NCBI GenBank assembly: GCA_963920765.1
Contig: OY987250.1
Location: 1 to 64,000 of the forward strand
Direction of reading: 5' to 3'
DNA: 64,000 nucleotides
Origin: Ulota crispa
Lineage: Eukaryota; Streptophyta; Bryopsida; Orthotrichales; Orthotrichaceae
Shown: positions 9,279 to 23,034 of the stretch, piece after piece
Numbering within the stretch: position 1 is the first letter of the stretch
How the letters are laid out: the number at the start of each line of letters is the position of its first letter
The notes under the pieces: model-generated
What the model was told of the DNA's origin: nothing
The model's input: only the letters and a program-made list of their open reading frames with translations
Databases searched by the model: none
Program-made: the position numbers and the translations under genes

Positions 9279-11930
9279 TATACATCACTAAACCTATTTA
9301 TTCACCTAAAACCATTTATTCACCCAACATCATTTTATTCATCCATAAATGTGTTCATTCTTCCAAATCCCCTTTATTTACCCAACATCCCCTTATTCAA
9401 CCAACATCCAACTATTGATCTAACACCCGTGTATTTATCCAACAACCCTTTATTCACACCTAAACTTGTTTATCCACCCTCTACTGGTTTATTCATCCAA
9501 CAGCTCGTTACTCATCCATATATCTATTTATTCATCCAACAACCTTTTGTTCATTAATGACCCTATTTATTCACCACTAAAGTTCATTATTCATCCAACA
9601 ACTCCTTATTCATTCAACACCCTTTTGTTCATCCAATAGCCCTTTATTTCACCCATATTTTTTTTGTTGCCTTTATTTATCAAACAATTCCTAATTGACT
9701 CAACAGACAATTATTTACTCAACAACCCCTTATTCATCCCACAAACCCCTTATTCATTCACCAGTCCCTTATTCATCCATACAATCATTTGTTCATCTAC
9801 ACATCCATTTATTCATTCAATAGTCTCTTATTCATCCATACACCTATTTAGTCATCCATACACCTATTTATTCATCCATACACCTATTTGTTCATCCATA
9901 CACCTATTTATTCATCCATACACCTATTCATTCATCCATACACCTATTTATTCATCCATACACCTATTTATTCATCCATACACCTATTTATTCATCCATA
10001 CACCTATTTATTCATCCATACATCCATTTATTCATTGTTATAGCCTTCTATCCATCCATACACCTATTTATTCATCCATACATCCATTGAATCATCTAGT
10101 AGCTTCCTATCCATCCATACACCCCAAACTCATTCATGTACCCTTTTATTCATCTAGAAGATTGTCTATTCATCCATACACCCATTTATTCATCCAACAG
10201 TCTCTTATTCATCCATACTCATGCACATTCATCCAACATCCCACCAACAGCCTCTTGTTCATCTACATAGTAATCATTCCAACCAAAGATCCTAAACCCA
10301 TCCATTGGACCTTTATTCATTTAAAAGCCCCTTATTCATCCATACACCCATTTATTCATCTAGTAGCCTCATATTCATTCACATATTCATTCACATATCC
10401 ATTAGTTCATCCAAAAGTCTTTTATTCATTCATCAAACCCTTATTCATCCCTAAATCCATTTATTCATCCAACAATCTTTTATTTACCCATGTACACTCT
10501 TGTTCATCCATACATCCATATGTTCATCCATATGGCCATTTAATCATCCATGTAAACCCTTAATCATCCAACAATCCCCTTTTCATTTTATAACAACTTA
10601 TTAATTCAACAGTCTGTTATTCATCCAACACCCCCTTGTGCATCCAACACCCTCAAATTCATTCATATACGTATTTATTCACCCAAATACCCATTTATTC
10701 CTCTAACAATCCATTATATATCCATGTGCCTCCATTTATTCATCCATTGGTTTTTTCACCATCCATGTGTCCATTAATTCATCCAACAAACTACTTGTTC
10801 ATTCCATAAGCCTTTATTCATCCATAACCTTGCATAATCATCCATGCACCCATTTATCAACCCAATAGACCCTTATTCATCTAGCACTCTGTTATTCATT
10901 TATATAGCCATTTATTCATCCCACAGCTTGTTATTCATCCATATACCCACTTACTCATCCAACAGCATGTTAATCATCCATATATCCATTTATTCATCCA
11001 ACACCATGTTATTCATCCAACATCCCATTATTCATCCAACAACCTCTTATTCATCCATATACTTTTTTATTCATCCAACAACCTCTTATTCATCCATATA
11101 CTTTTTTATTCATCCAACAAACCTTCATTCACCCATTAACCCATTTATTCATCCAATGGACAATTAATCATCCAACAGCCCCTTATCCACTCAATAGCCT
11201 CTTATTCATCTAACACCTCCTTATCCATCCATACCCGCATTTATTCACCATACACCCATTTATTCATCCAACAACTATCTATTCATCCATACACCCATCT
11301 ATCATCCATACACCCATCTATCATCCATACACCCATCTATCATCCATACACCCATCTATCATCCATACACCCATTTATCCACCCTACAAGCTTTTTCATC
11401 CATATATCCCATTATATATCCACATATCCATACATTCATCCGACAGCCCATTATCCATCCAACAACCCATTTTTCATCCCATAGCCCCGTATTCATCCAA
11501 TTGCCCCATATTCATCTATTAATCCATTTAATCATCCAACAACTATCTGTTCATCCATACACCCATTTATCCACCCTACAAGCTTATTCATCCATATACC
11601 CCATTATTCAACCATAAACCCATTTATTCATCCAGCAACATGTCATTCATCCATACACATGTTTTTCCATCCATACACCCTCTTATTCATCCATACATCC
11701 ATTTACTCATCCATACAACCATTTATTCATCTAGCAGCTTGTTATTCATTCATACACCCATTGTTCTTCCATACACAAATTTATTCATCCATACACTCAT
11801 TAATTCATCCATACATCCATTGTTCATCCATTCACCCATTTATTCATCTATACAATAAATTATGCATCCATCTATATATAAATTTGTCAATCCACAAATA
11901 AATTTATTCATCTAAGTGCACAAGTTCAAA
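9279..11930 (+). repeat. 20-bp minisatellite (TTCATCCATACACC type), array 1
   Basis: Tandem degenerate copies of a 20-base unit, consensus near TTCATCCATACACCYATTTA. The best-preserved run is 9833-10045, with nearly identical consecutive units. Elsewhere the TTCATCC core persists while the rest drifts (AACAACCC, AACAGCC, ATATACCC). The first units are mixed with the last telomere repeats (9260-9330). Long open frames here, up to 299 codons, arise because the unit contains no stop in any forward frame; they encode only reiterated Ile-His-Pro/Ser-Ser-Ile-His and are not genes. Confidence 0.9.
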
Positions 11931-12280
11931 TGTGGTCAAAATTTCAACAAAACATAGTCAAGTTTGTAGCAATTCCAAACTACATAAAACTAATAAAGCA
12001 TACAACTAACCAAAACAACTCTAAATCCTCCCTGTCTAAATACAAATAGGAAGAGTGCTCAAAACCCATCCCAAACTACTTGAACCGGGATAACGTAATT
12101 GATGGTAGTCAGAAATGAGGTGCCAATAGTCAGAAGTCAGAAGTCAAAACTCGAGTGTCAGATGTCAGGGAAGCAAGCAAACCTGTGCTGAACTTGACAT
12201 GTATTCCTTTGTATCCAAACCAAAACTACGTGCATTTGCACGAGAGGCAACACACCATTATAACCTCCATGTTAAAATGG
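11905..12280 (+). repeat. Conserved ~370-bp block following the minisatellite, copy 1
   Basis: Begins near AAGTTCAAATGTGGTCAAAA and includes CAATTCCAAACTACATAAAA, CTAATAAAGCATA, CAAACTACTTGAAC, GTCAGAAATGAGGTGCCA and AACTTGACATG. The same block in the same order and orientation follows the other two minisatellite arrays (15505-15880 and 16985-17350), so array plus block form one higher-order unit. I recognise no coding function. Confidence 0.85.
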
Positions 12281-13509
12281 TAACGCTATACCCCCAAGAT
12301 GAGCTGCATCCACCCTTGTCATTGCTATAGGCTAAAATGCTTACCATAGCATTAGGAAATAAACCCAACTAAACTATAACTCAAGGCATAAAACAACATG
12401 ATATTCATTGCTATAGGACTCATATTAGTAGACCCCTAAAGCTGCCTTTGAAGTTCTTTGAGACAGTTCTTTCATTGAATCCTAAATGTTTTTGGGTTTA
12501 ATAAACCATGTTTTTCTAGCTCTCATTTTGCAATACTAGTAGGTTTTGATTATAAGAAAATTTGGTCACAATCAACAAGCTCAAAGTGTAAATATTGCAT
12601 CCTAATCCCTTCATAAAATCTCATGTAGTCAAATTTTCAACACCAAAATTTACAGTGTGGCATGAATAGCAATTGGCCATGAACCAAAAAAAGACCATGG
12701 TAAGAATGCCTAGGAAAGGTGAAAATGCAGCAAAGGTTAATTGCCGTGTCAAAAAGTGAGATGGCAGAGAAAGTGAGAATGCAAAGAATGTCAGAGGGGA
12801 ATGTCAAAACGTGCTTTCTTTTGTGAGTAGAGAAAAAATATGTGCATACATAAAAGAGGGGTTGCACAAATGTGACCTGTGTTGCAAAAAGGTGTGACCA
12901 TGTAACCCGTGAATGTGGTGCATTCATGTACCTTTGAATCTTTAGTCAGACTCCATATCTTTGAATGAGGATAAGTGGTGGAAGTTTTGTACTTGCTACA
13001 AGATGGTAGTTATTGAACATTGTCAAAAAGTTTGTGACCCCTAAACTTTGAACCGCAAGACCCTTGAGTCCCTTGTTTAACTTGAACAACATGGCCCCCA
13101 TTTAGATTTAAAAATCTACCCATCCACATTGCTATAGAGTGCAAATTTCATTATTTGTTTTTTCAAGTGAATGCACCCTTCTAAACCCAAAATAGTATCA
13201 TTTATACTCGGTTGAATGCTTTGACCCTAAACCAAGGGATGTAAAATACAATCCCTAAACCTCATTGTTGGAATATCTTGCATTAAAATCATGCAAGGAA
13301 TTTTGTCCAAAGTTTCATGAATGAAGTAGTCCAATTTTAGAAATACAAGCATTTGAAGTTTGCTTGTTATTCTAATGATAAATTTTGAGTCTAATCAAAT
13401 CAATTTCAGTGTGCTCCCCAAACATATTTTGAGATTATTGATAAGTTTAATAAGATCCATGAACTAAACTAAACCACTTTAGCTAGACAAAAAGTGGCTA
13501 AAGCGTTTA
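12281..13509. other. Spacer between composite repeat units 1 and 2
   Basis: About 1.2 kb absent from the second and third composite units. I see no gene and no internal repeat. The interior contains scattered A-rich purine runs and short minus-strand frames without recognisable motifs. Confidence 0.4.
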
Positions 13510-15505
13510 CTTCTAGTCATTCATCCTAAACCTTTTATTCATATACATATCCATTCATTCTACTACACAGTCATCTATTCATCTAACAATTCTTTTGTTC
13601 ATCCACATATCCTATTATCCATCTATAAACATGCGTATTCATCTAACAACATTTTATTCATCCAAACATCCATTTATTCATCCAACACCTCTCTATTCAT
13701 CTTTACACCTATCTGCTCATTTATACGCCCTTTATTCATCTCTACATCCATTTATTCATCCAACACCTCTCTGTTCATCCATACACCTATTTATTCATCC
13801 AACAGCCTTTTCTCTATCCATACACCCATTTGTTCATTTATACATCTATCTATTCATATATACATCCATTTAATCATCCAATAGCCTTCTAACTATCCAT
13901 ATATCCATCTATTCATCCATACACCCATTGATTTATCCATACACCCATTAATTCATCCATATATATCCTTATTCATCCAAAAATCCTTTATTCACTCATC
14001 AAACAATTATTCACTCAACAGTCTCTTGTTCATCCACATGCCCATTTATTCACCCAATACCTTTTTGTTCACCTATATATCCATTTATTCATCCAAATCC
14101 CCTTTATTCTTCCTCTAAATTTTTTATCCATCCAATAGATTATGTATTCATCCAATAGTCATTATTCACTCAACAGACTGTTTATTCATCCAACATCCCT
14201 TTATCCACCTAACAGGCCCTTATTCATCCAATAACCTTTTTATTTATGCATAATCCCATTTGTTCATCTAATATCTTGTTATTCATCCATATAACCATTT
14301 ATTCATCCGACAGCATGTTATTCTTCCTTACATCATTTATTCATCCGAATACTCATTTATTCATCTGTATACTCATTTATTCACCCATACATCCATTTAT
14401 TCATCCATACATCTATTTATTCATCCACACATCCATTTATTCATCCACACATCCATTTATTCATCCGAGCACCCATTTATTCATCCAATAGCCTCCTATC
14501 CATCTACACATCCATTTATTCATCCAACAGCCATACACCCATCTATTCATCCATACACCCATTTATTCATCCAACAACTTTCTATTCTTCCGTACACCCA
14601 TTTATTCATCTAGAAGCTTCATATCCATCCATACACCCGTTTATTCATCCATAAATCCATTAAATCATCTAATAACCTCTTATCCATCTCTAAACCCTAA
14701 ATTCATCCATATACCCTTTTATTCATCCAACAAACCATGTATCCATCCATACATCCATTTATTCATCTAATAGTCTTGTATTCATTCATAAACATGCGCA
14801 TTTATCCAACATTTCATTATTCATCCAACAGCCTTTTGTTCATCCATAAAACCATTAATTCACCCAACAGTCTTTTATTCATCTATCAAACCTTTATTCA
14901 TCCAACAGCTCTTTATTCATCCAACAACCCATTTATTCATTCAGCAGCATGTTATTCATTCATATACTAATTTATTCATCCAACAGCATGTTATTCATCC
15001 AACATCCCATTATTCATCTAGCAACATATTATTCATCCATAAACTCATTTATTCATCCAATAGCATGTTATTCATCCAACATCTTATTATTCATCCAATT
15101 GCCTTTTTTTCATCCATATATTTCTTTATTCATCCAATATTCCATTATTCATGCAACATCTCTCTATTCATCCATTAACTTACTTATTCATGCAATAGAC
15201 AAATATTCATCCAACAACGCCTTACTTATTCATGCAATAGACAAATATTCATCCAACAACGCCTTACTCATCCATGCACCCTTTTGTTCATCCAACAACT
15301 ACTTGTTCATCCATACACCCATTTATCCACTCAACAAACTTTTCTTCATCCATATACTCATTTATTCATCTAGCAGCTTGTTATTCATCCATACACCCGT
15401 TCACTCATCCATGCACCCATTATTCATCCATACACCCGTTTATTCACCCATATAGTAAATTATCCATCCATACATAAATTTGTCAATCCACAATAAAATT
15501 TATTC
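13510..15505 (+). repeat. 20-bp minisatellite, array 2
   Basis: Same TTCATCC-cored 20-base unit and same strand as array 1. Well-preserved runs lie at 14370-14480 (TTCATCCACACATCCATTTA) and 14510-14570. A local duplication of about 60 bases is visible at 15175-15265 (CTTACTTATTCATGCAATAG twice). It ends with the same transition into the conserved block as array 1 (AAATTTGTCAATCCACAA). Confidence 0.9.
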
Positions 15506-15900
15506 ATCCAAGTGCTCAAGTTCAAATGTGGTCAAAATTGCTACAAAACATAGTCAAATTTGTAGCAATTCCAAACTACATAAAACTAATAAAGCATACA
15601 ACTAACCAAAACAACTCTAAATCCTCCTTGTCTAGGTACAAATAGGAAGAGTGCTCAAAATCCATCCCAAACTACTTGAACTGGGATAAGGTAACTGACA
15701 GTAGTTAGAAATGAGGTGCTAGTAGTCAAAAGTCAAAAGTCAGAACTCTTGTGTCAGATGTTAGGGAAGCAAGCGAGCCAGCTCTAAACTTGACATGCAT
15801 TCCTTTGTTGCTAGACCAAAACTACATGCATTTGCAAGGGAAGCAACACATAATTGTGACCCCTGTGTTATTTTTGTGACCTTGTGACCCCTGAATGCGT
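15505..15900 (+). repeat. Conserved ~370-bp block, copy 2
   Basis: Aligns along its full length with 11905-12280, with substitutions in perhaps one base in ten, mostly transitions. The order of landmarks is identical. Confidence 0.85.
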
Positions 15901-15924
15901 TGCATCCACGCTCTTCATTGCTAT

Positions 15925-16345
15925 AGGGGGAGTAGGTCACCTTAAAGCTCAATTCCAAAAAATTCATTTGGAAAGAGTATCCATGTAACCTAAAAGTCAG
16001 CGTTCTTATATCTCACAATCTATAATATTGTATCAATAAATAATCACACAGTTGAACTTACAGCTATAAAAAATATGAAGGTAGGTCGCTTCAAAACTCA
16101 ACTCTAGAAATTTCATTTGGATGGGATACCCATATAATCCTAAATCCTAAATCCTAAAAAAAAGTCAACACCTTATCCAAAAAGTTAATGCTCCTACATC
16201 TCTCAAACTATGATATTGTATCCAAAACTAATCACACTGTGGGACTTGCAGCTATCAAAAATGGGGGGTAGATCACTTCAGAACTCAATTCTAAAATTTT
16301 TATTTGGATGGGATATCCATGTAACTCCAAACCCTAAATCCTATA
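15925..16345 (+). repeat. Tandem ~160-190-bp repeat with telomere-like tails
   Basis: Three tandem copies start at about 15928, 16081 and 16266, each with GTAGGTCACTTCAAAACTCA-type sequence, then TTTCATTTGGATGGGATA and CCCATGTAA. The latter two end in degenerate telomere-like words (CCTAAATCCTAAATCC at about 16140; CCAAACCCTAAATCC at about 16328). A fourth copy lies at 17403-17480, ending in AAACCCTAAACCCTAG. Telomere-like tails in repeated units suggest the units were once assembled near a chromosome end. Confidence 0.75.
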
Positions 16346-16984
16346 CTAGTTTGTTCATCCAATAGCCCTTATTCATTCCTAAATCGATTTATTCATCCAT
16401 ACACTTGTATTCATCCAGCAGCATGTTATTCATCCATACATCAATTTATCCATTGAGCATCATGTTATTCATCCATATATTCATTAATTCATCCATATAC
16501 CCGTTTGTTCACCCATACATCCATTTATTCATCCATACACCTCTTATTTGTCCATCACACCATTTATTCATCTAGGAGCATGTTATTCATCCAACACTCC
16601 TTTATTTATCCATGAACTCATTTATTCATCTATAAACTCATTTATTCATCTATAAACTCATTTATTCATCCATACACCCATTTGTTCATCCATACACCCA
16701 TTTGTTCATTCATACACCCCTTATTCATCTATACACCTATTTATTCATCCAATAGTTCATTATTCATTCGACAATTCATTATTCATCCATACACCCATTT
16801 GTTCATCCATACACTCATGCCCTATTTTCACCCATACACTCATTTATTCATCTTTATATCCATTTATTCATCAAACTCCCACTTACTTTTTGAAATGCCC
16901 AATTATTCATCCAAATATGAAATCATTCATCCAAATACACAATTATTTGCTCTAAACCCACTTATTAATCTAAACCTCCATTTC
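16345..16984 (+). repeat. 20-bp minisatellite, array 3
   Basis: Third, shortest and partly degenerate array of the TTCATCC unit, same strand. The right-hand part (16880-16960) has the diverged form TTCATCCAAATA. It is followed by the third conserved block. Confidence 0.85.
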
Positions 16985-17350
16985 TTACAACAAAAAATAG
17001 TCAAATTTGACGTAATTCCAAACTACATAAAACTAATAAAGCATATCCTAACCAAAACAATTCTAAAATTCTACATCCTCCATGTCTATGTAAAACTAGG
17101 AAGAGAGTTGGAAACCCATTCCAAACTACTTGAACTGGGATAAGGTAACCAATAGTAGTCAGAAATGAGGTGCCAGTAGTCAAAAGTCAAAAGTCAGAAC
17201 TCTAGTGTCAGATGTTAAGGAAGCAAGGGAGCCTGTGCAAAACTTGACATGCATTCCTTTGAATCCAGACCAAAACTACGTGCATTTGCACGGGAGGTAA
17301 CACACCGTTGCAACCCTCGTCTTAAAACAGTAATCATGTACCCCTGAGAT
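16985..17350 (+). repeat. Conserved ~370-bp block, copy 3
   Basis: Aligns with 11905-12280 and 15505-15880, with the same start-to-end order. It confirms three rounds of the composite unit (array + block), progressively shorter to the right. Confidence 0.85.
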
Positions 17351-17402
17351 GCGCTGCATCCACGCTCTTCATTGCTATAGGACTCACAGCTATCAAAAAT
17401 GG

Positions 17403-17480
17403 GGGGGTAGGTCACTTCAAAATTCAATTCTAAAAATTTTATTTGGATGGGGTACCCATGTAACCTTAAACCCTAAACCC
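17403..17480 (+). repeat. Solo copy of the ~165-bp tandem repeat with telomere-like tail
   Basis: Reads GGTAGGTCACTTCAAAATTC, TTTTATTTGGATGGGGTACC, then CCTTAAACCCTAAACCCTAG, matching the tandem copies at 15925-16345. Confidence 0.7.
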
Positions 17481-19208
17481 TAGTTTTTCTTGATTGGAAG
17501 ATATTGGCAATTTCATCCATTTTTTGATTTTAGCGTAATGGTAGTAATGTCAATTCAAAGTGAGATTTACGATAGGAACACCCATAAGCATTAGTGTCCA
17601 CATAATTGTCACTTCTAAAATCTAGGAAAATCTGTGGAAATAAATAGCTGTAATTACAAGAATGTACAACATGTGAACATGAACCACTTGTGTTGGGTGT
17701 AATCATGGTTGTCATATTGGACCGCCCCCCCAACTCTTGCATGAAAAACATCCTTGTCAATTTTTGTTGAAAATCAACCACCCCTCCAACCATTGCTGCC
17801 ACGCACGACCCTTCTTTCGCCATGCTCTCAACAACTCACCTCCCCATCAATGACCCCGTCAGCTTGTGCTTTAAGCAATTCCAGGTGAACCATATCTAGA
17901 TCATGGATGTGCATTGGAAGGATGCTATCAAAACAACTGAGGAGATGCTAGAGTGGACAAAAATTGCAAGTTACTATTTCTGCTAAGAAAAGGAGAAGTA
18001 TTTTTCTTGACTTCTCGGCCATAATAGACTCCCCATCACTGCAATCAGATTATTTATTGCTTAAAAGCCATGGACATGACCCTCTGGAGCTCTTCCTTGG
18101 GATGGGAAGACTGCGACTTTGTGGGTGAGATTCAAGGGTATGGTAGTCAGAGGTTGTGGTTCTCTTGCTTGCAATAGCCTGTGTTGGAGCGGTGCTTGCG
18201 AGCTAGGTAAGTGGAGCGCTTGACAAGTGTAACCTTCTAGTCAAGCCTCCTCCCTCAATCTCCCCATGGTGATTGATTGCATAATCCGGGAAGAATGTAC
18301 TCCATAACAAGGAATTGACCTTTGCGCTAAAGCCTCAAGTGTCACCCTTGTTGAAGCACTCACCCCCCCAAGAATGTATTGCACGTGCCTCCAGAAGAGG
18401 AAATGATGCCATTGAAGGTTCAACACTCTAGGAGATCAAAAAGTGCTAAGAGGTAGTTGTCTCTCACGCATCCATGCAGCATTGGTGAGGCGCAAAATGA
18501 AGCATGCCTAAGGTTTGGTTGCACCACAATTTGTCACCCAAGGGTGCAAAACCAACTACACAAACTCCCATGTTGGCAACATCAATTTTGCATCAAATGC
18601 TAGCAATGTTGGCATGGCCAAATCCATGGTGCACGGATGAAATCCTAAAGTCCTTGCATGCACAGAATTGTAAACACCAACCACTCTCATCCAATGTAGG
18701 CAACTCCTTTCAAAAATCATTACTGCACCTTCTCCTAAAAAGCACAAAAAACCCTTAATCACACTCCTGTGTTACTGCCAAATCTGCTCCATTGCAACCT
18801 ACCTACTACAATCAATAAGCACTAGGGCAACGCCACCCTCTCCCATTAAACCATGCCACTCTCTTGCATTGAACGCATCTAACCAATGGTGTGGTGCGTT
18901 TCCTGTCATTTCACCAAAGAGATAATGCTAGCATAGAGTGGAATCACATATCGACCCTTGAATACACTCATTTTTCCTCCAAGTTCCTCATTTGGCTCAA
19001 AAGCATGTACATTGTATATCTGCCCATGTATAAACAAAAATGGAAGACTGTAAAACAATTTGCAAACCCTGGCAATCGTTGCATATGGTTGAGGGAAGCA
19101 TAAGTTCAAAGTTTTCCAACTCCAAGGCAAAGCACAACATGGAAAGGCCTCCAAATACAAGCAAGACACCTTGTATTGGTCACAGGTGCACTACGTATCC
19201 TTTAGGGG
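17481..19208. other. Gene-free stretch right of the composite repeat
   Basis: Higher in GC than its surroundings but without a convincing gene. Short frames on both strands (for example 17530-17823 minus, 18556-18762 minus) have no recognisable motifs. Near the right end lies a solitary terminus of the TTAA-type family in inverted orientation (CCTTTAGGGGTTAA, TTAA at 19209-19212), for which I find no partner. Confidence 0.4.
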
Positions 19209-19212
19209 TTAA

Positions 19213-22135
19213 TACACATGGATGAATTGCCTAGTTAGTTTCTAAAAACCCTTCAAGGATTGATAATTGGAAAATAGGCACTTTCAATATATAGCATTTT
19301 TCAATAATTCAATCATGTGATGTTTGGAAGGACATATGCATATCATATGCTTATCTAGAAATAATCTTATTGACAAAGCAAGTGTCATAAACAAACTATC
19401 CAAAGTGTGTATATGATTATCTAAAATAGGCATGATTGCTGCTTACATTAAGTTCAAAATTCATGCAAAATATGGAGAGAATTCCAAATGTTTAATGACA
19501 AAATAATACATAATGATATGAATTATTCATTAATAGTTAAATATGACTTTATAAGTTGCATTGAGCATCCTTTTATAATTTCACATAAAGCATTTATGAT
19601 TCATAAAAATTCCAATTCCAAAATCAATGTCCTCCCAAGCTTATTAAAATACTAATCACTTGAATTCCAAGAATACAAATGTTTGAAAGTTTGAGTCTAG
19701 CTTTATATAATTATCAATTGTCAAAAATCACAATTATCTGATGGCCACCAAACTCTGTAATTATGTGGATCAACTTCAATGAGATAATCTCTCATTTGAG
19801 CCCCTAAAAACCCAATTCACAAAACAAATTGGTTATTTGTAACCATAGACTTAAGAAAACCATGTACTTTTTAAAATTTGTTCTCTTAAAAAAAAGTTAT
19901 AATAAAACTCACACACATTTAGAACACATTTTACACAATTTGAGTATAATTTTATCTTTTTACACAAATTTAGAAGGTTTTCTAAGCATACAATACTAGA
20001 CATTTTTATTTACTAACAAAATAACTAAAAAATGATGAAATTAAAACTTGATAACTTGCAACCAAACATTGAGAAAGTTTAGAATCGAATCTTTGACTTT
20101 GTGGTTCAAAGATTCACTTGTTGTTTTCACTACATTACTCATTTTAACAATGCAAATTTTTTTTGAACAACAAAGATATTTTAAAAGAACATGTGCTAGT
20201 ATCATAGTATGCTAAAGTTAGAATAAAGCTAAATAGAATTTACAAATCTTTGATTCCAAGAATGACCCTAAAAAAAGAAGAACAATGGTACTTGTGAAAA
20301 ATACTAGATTTAGAAGACATCTTAGATTTTTGGAATACCAATTTAAGCGTTAATCTATTTTTTTAAAGTTAAGACCTTCTAATTTCTAGAAAAAGACTGA
20401 TATTCAAATAAATTTAGATTTTTGGTTTTAAGTTATATAATAGCACATTTTGGTATAAAAATTGACCACAATTTTAGAGTTTGATTTTTTGGATTCTAAT
20501 ATTAGAAATAAGCCCTTTCTATAAACCTTTTAGTTTCTCTTAAAGAAATGTCATTAGAATGTAAAAGTCATATTTTGATTTAATGTATTGTGGATTGAAA
20601 ATGCAATATGTGATATCAAAGTGGATAATGAATTCACTAATTAATTAGATACTCACTTCCAAGAATAGGCTCTCCTTGAGATGCTCTAATGTCTACTTCT
20701 ATAGAGCTCAAGCCCAACTCATGAAAATCTTTTGCATCTTTGTTTATAGTGTTTAATAAAATATTTGAGCACAATAAGAAAATATCTTCTTGTTAATAAA
20801 AGTAAACAAGCTAAAATGTTAGGAATCTTGAAATCCGTATCTTTTTTTTTGAGTATTAATAAAAGTGAATTTTTTTTGCTATGCATTGCTCTAAAAACAA
20901 GCAATAATAAACCATTGAGCCAAATAATGATAGATATTGGTTTATTTACAAATTGATTAACAAACTCTATTTATTCCAATTATCTCTTTGAGTTTTTCAC
21001 TTTCATAAAAGTAATTTGTTCCAAATTTTATAAGATTTTATCAATAGAAAAAGAAAAAAATACAAAATCCATCTATTAATGTAAAGATACAAGCGCCATA
21101 CAGCACAATTATTAAATTATAAACGTAATTCTCTATATTTTTTATCATCAACTATTGAGACTTGACCACCTTACACTTGAGTATTGGTTTAAAATTCTCT
21201 ACTATGACTGTTTTTGAAGTGTTATTTTTAATACTATGTACTCAAATTGTGGATTCAAAGATACTTTGATGGACATTTCTTTATCATTTGATAAAGTATA
21301 AGTCCTTATTCTCCATTCTATATAATTTCTAGGTTGAACCACTAGACATTGAATTGGGTTAAGATGTATTGAATCGAGCATTCCTTTCATGCAAAATGTG
21401 ATACTTGGAAAATTGTCAAGTGGTGATGTTGTTGTGTCTTGTAATAATAATCACATACAATTGTAAGTAAATTCTTTTATCAATAGATGACTTGTTCAAA
21501 CAAGACTATCAAAATAAAGATAAGAAAGTCCCCTACTACTAGCACATATGTTTCATAATCATTTTACATAAGTTTATACTAGTTGTTCATAGAAATTTCA
21601 ACCCAAAATAATCAATTCCACACAATATATAAAAATCAATAAGTTCTTGTGTTTCAAGTGATTTCAAATGCACATTGGATTATTATTTGCATACTAAGCA
21701 TTAGCAAATAAAAAAACATACTTTACAAGGCATTGTCAATGTGCTACTTCATTTTTCATAGGCACTAATAATAGAAAAAATTAGAATAGCAACAAAAAAA
21801 ATTTAGAAAATAAAACCTTATATTTATTGTGGAGTATGTGGAGTTGTATTTCTTTAGTAACATGCATTACTTCTATAAAATTGAGCCTAAATAAGCTCAA
21901 AAAAGGATAAATATATATGAAATCAAGAGCTTCTACTACCCACCACTACCACTTGTTATGACTTCCATTTTATATTGAGTCTAATATGAAATCTTCTATA
22001 TAATCATCCAAATTTTGGTCAATAGCATTTTGAACATCGTTTTTTGGCTACCTCATGCATTTGTGCATTAAGGCAATTTTCATTTTATGAAGTACTTTTC
22101 TTAAAATGTCAAGTATAAATAGTTAACATTCTCAA
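19213..22135. other. AT-rich intergenic DNA
   Basis: About 2.9 kb of strongly AT-rich sequence with frequent A and T runs. No frame longer than 65 codons shows a motif, and I find no inverted or direct repeat partner. Confidence 0.5.
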
Positions 22136-23034
22136 TTAACCCTTAAATGCCCAAAGCACCAAATTTTAGTGTCCAAAATTTTTAGGAAACTTTGAAACTA
22201 TGTGCAAGGAGCACATTTGAATATTTTTAGTTTTTTTACAAAGGAGTTTTGGGCTGAAGGTAGCTTCAGCGTTCAGTTTTAGTTTCCTTCATAACTTATT
22301 CCAATTTTGTTTTGGTGGAAGCTAAACTGCAAGTATATGTTTTGTGTCATGCATAGTGTCATGAATAGTGTCACAAAGCCTATGACAAGTTGCCACATTG
22401 AGAAAACGGGTATCAAGTTGAGAAAAAAGTGAAGATTTTCCATGAGCACTCTCTTAGGTAGCAAGGGCCCTTTTGCTAAAATTTTGTCATCCAAGAAAAT
22501 CTAAAAGTGCATTTGGACTAATTGCACTTGGAATGTCTTTGTTATAAAAATCAGCGCTCATCCACCACCAAATTTTCTTTCATTCATAATTAATAATGAT
22601 TGATAATTAAAACTAAAAAACTTATTAACGTTAGGGAATTGTGCTTTGACCATTGCATTGCAAGCTCATTTGCAAAACTGTGGTTATGGAATTGGAAGGG
22701 CAGCCATTAGTTTTCAAGGAACAATAAACACTAAAGCATTCTAAGTGGTTGTTTTCCAATTTTGTATCCAAAAGTCACCAGTTTGTTTAAGGTGTTTTGG
22801 ACAGCTCCAAAACAAGAAAAAATTCCACACTCATCCACATTCAGTCACAAGTATCTTAAAATCCGCATGGCCATTTTGGATTTTTTTGGTAGCGCCATCT
22901 AGAAGCCTTGAAGTTTAAGATTTTATGATTATAGTTTTAATTTGATGTGTAATAATGATCTTGCAAGGACAATTAAGAAACTTCAAAACAACCTCACAAA
23001 AACAAGAACAGCACCCTTGGGCATTTAGGATATA
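22136..23034. mobile_element. TTAA-flanked element d
   Basis: The left terminus is TTAACCCTTAAATGCCCAAA; the right terminus in reverse complement is TATATCCTAAATGCCCAAGG, followed by GTGC where the left has GCACC. The left flank is TTAA; the right flank has decayed to TATA. At about 0.9 kb the length equals that of element a. A second possible right end, AAGGGTTAA at 23731-23739, is less well matched. No transposase frame. Confidence 0.55.

Noticed and set aside
9664-10563. 299-codon open reading frame
   Set aside because: It lies wholly in the 20-bp minisatellite, whose unit lacks stops in every forward frame; the product is a 20-residue reiteration without any domain.
6801-17480. CRISPR-like array
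   Set aside because: The repeats are contiguous without unique spacers and of eukaryotic telomere or minisatellite type.
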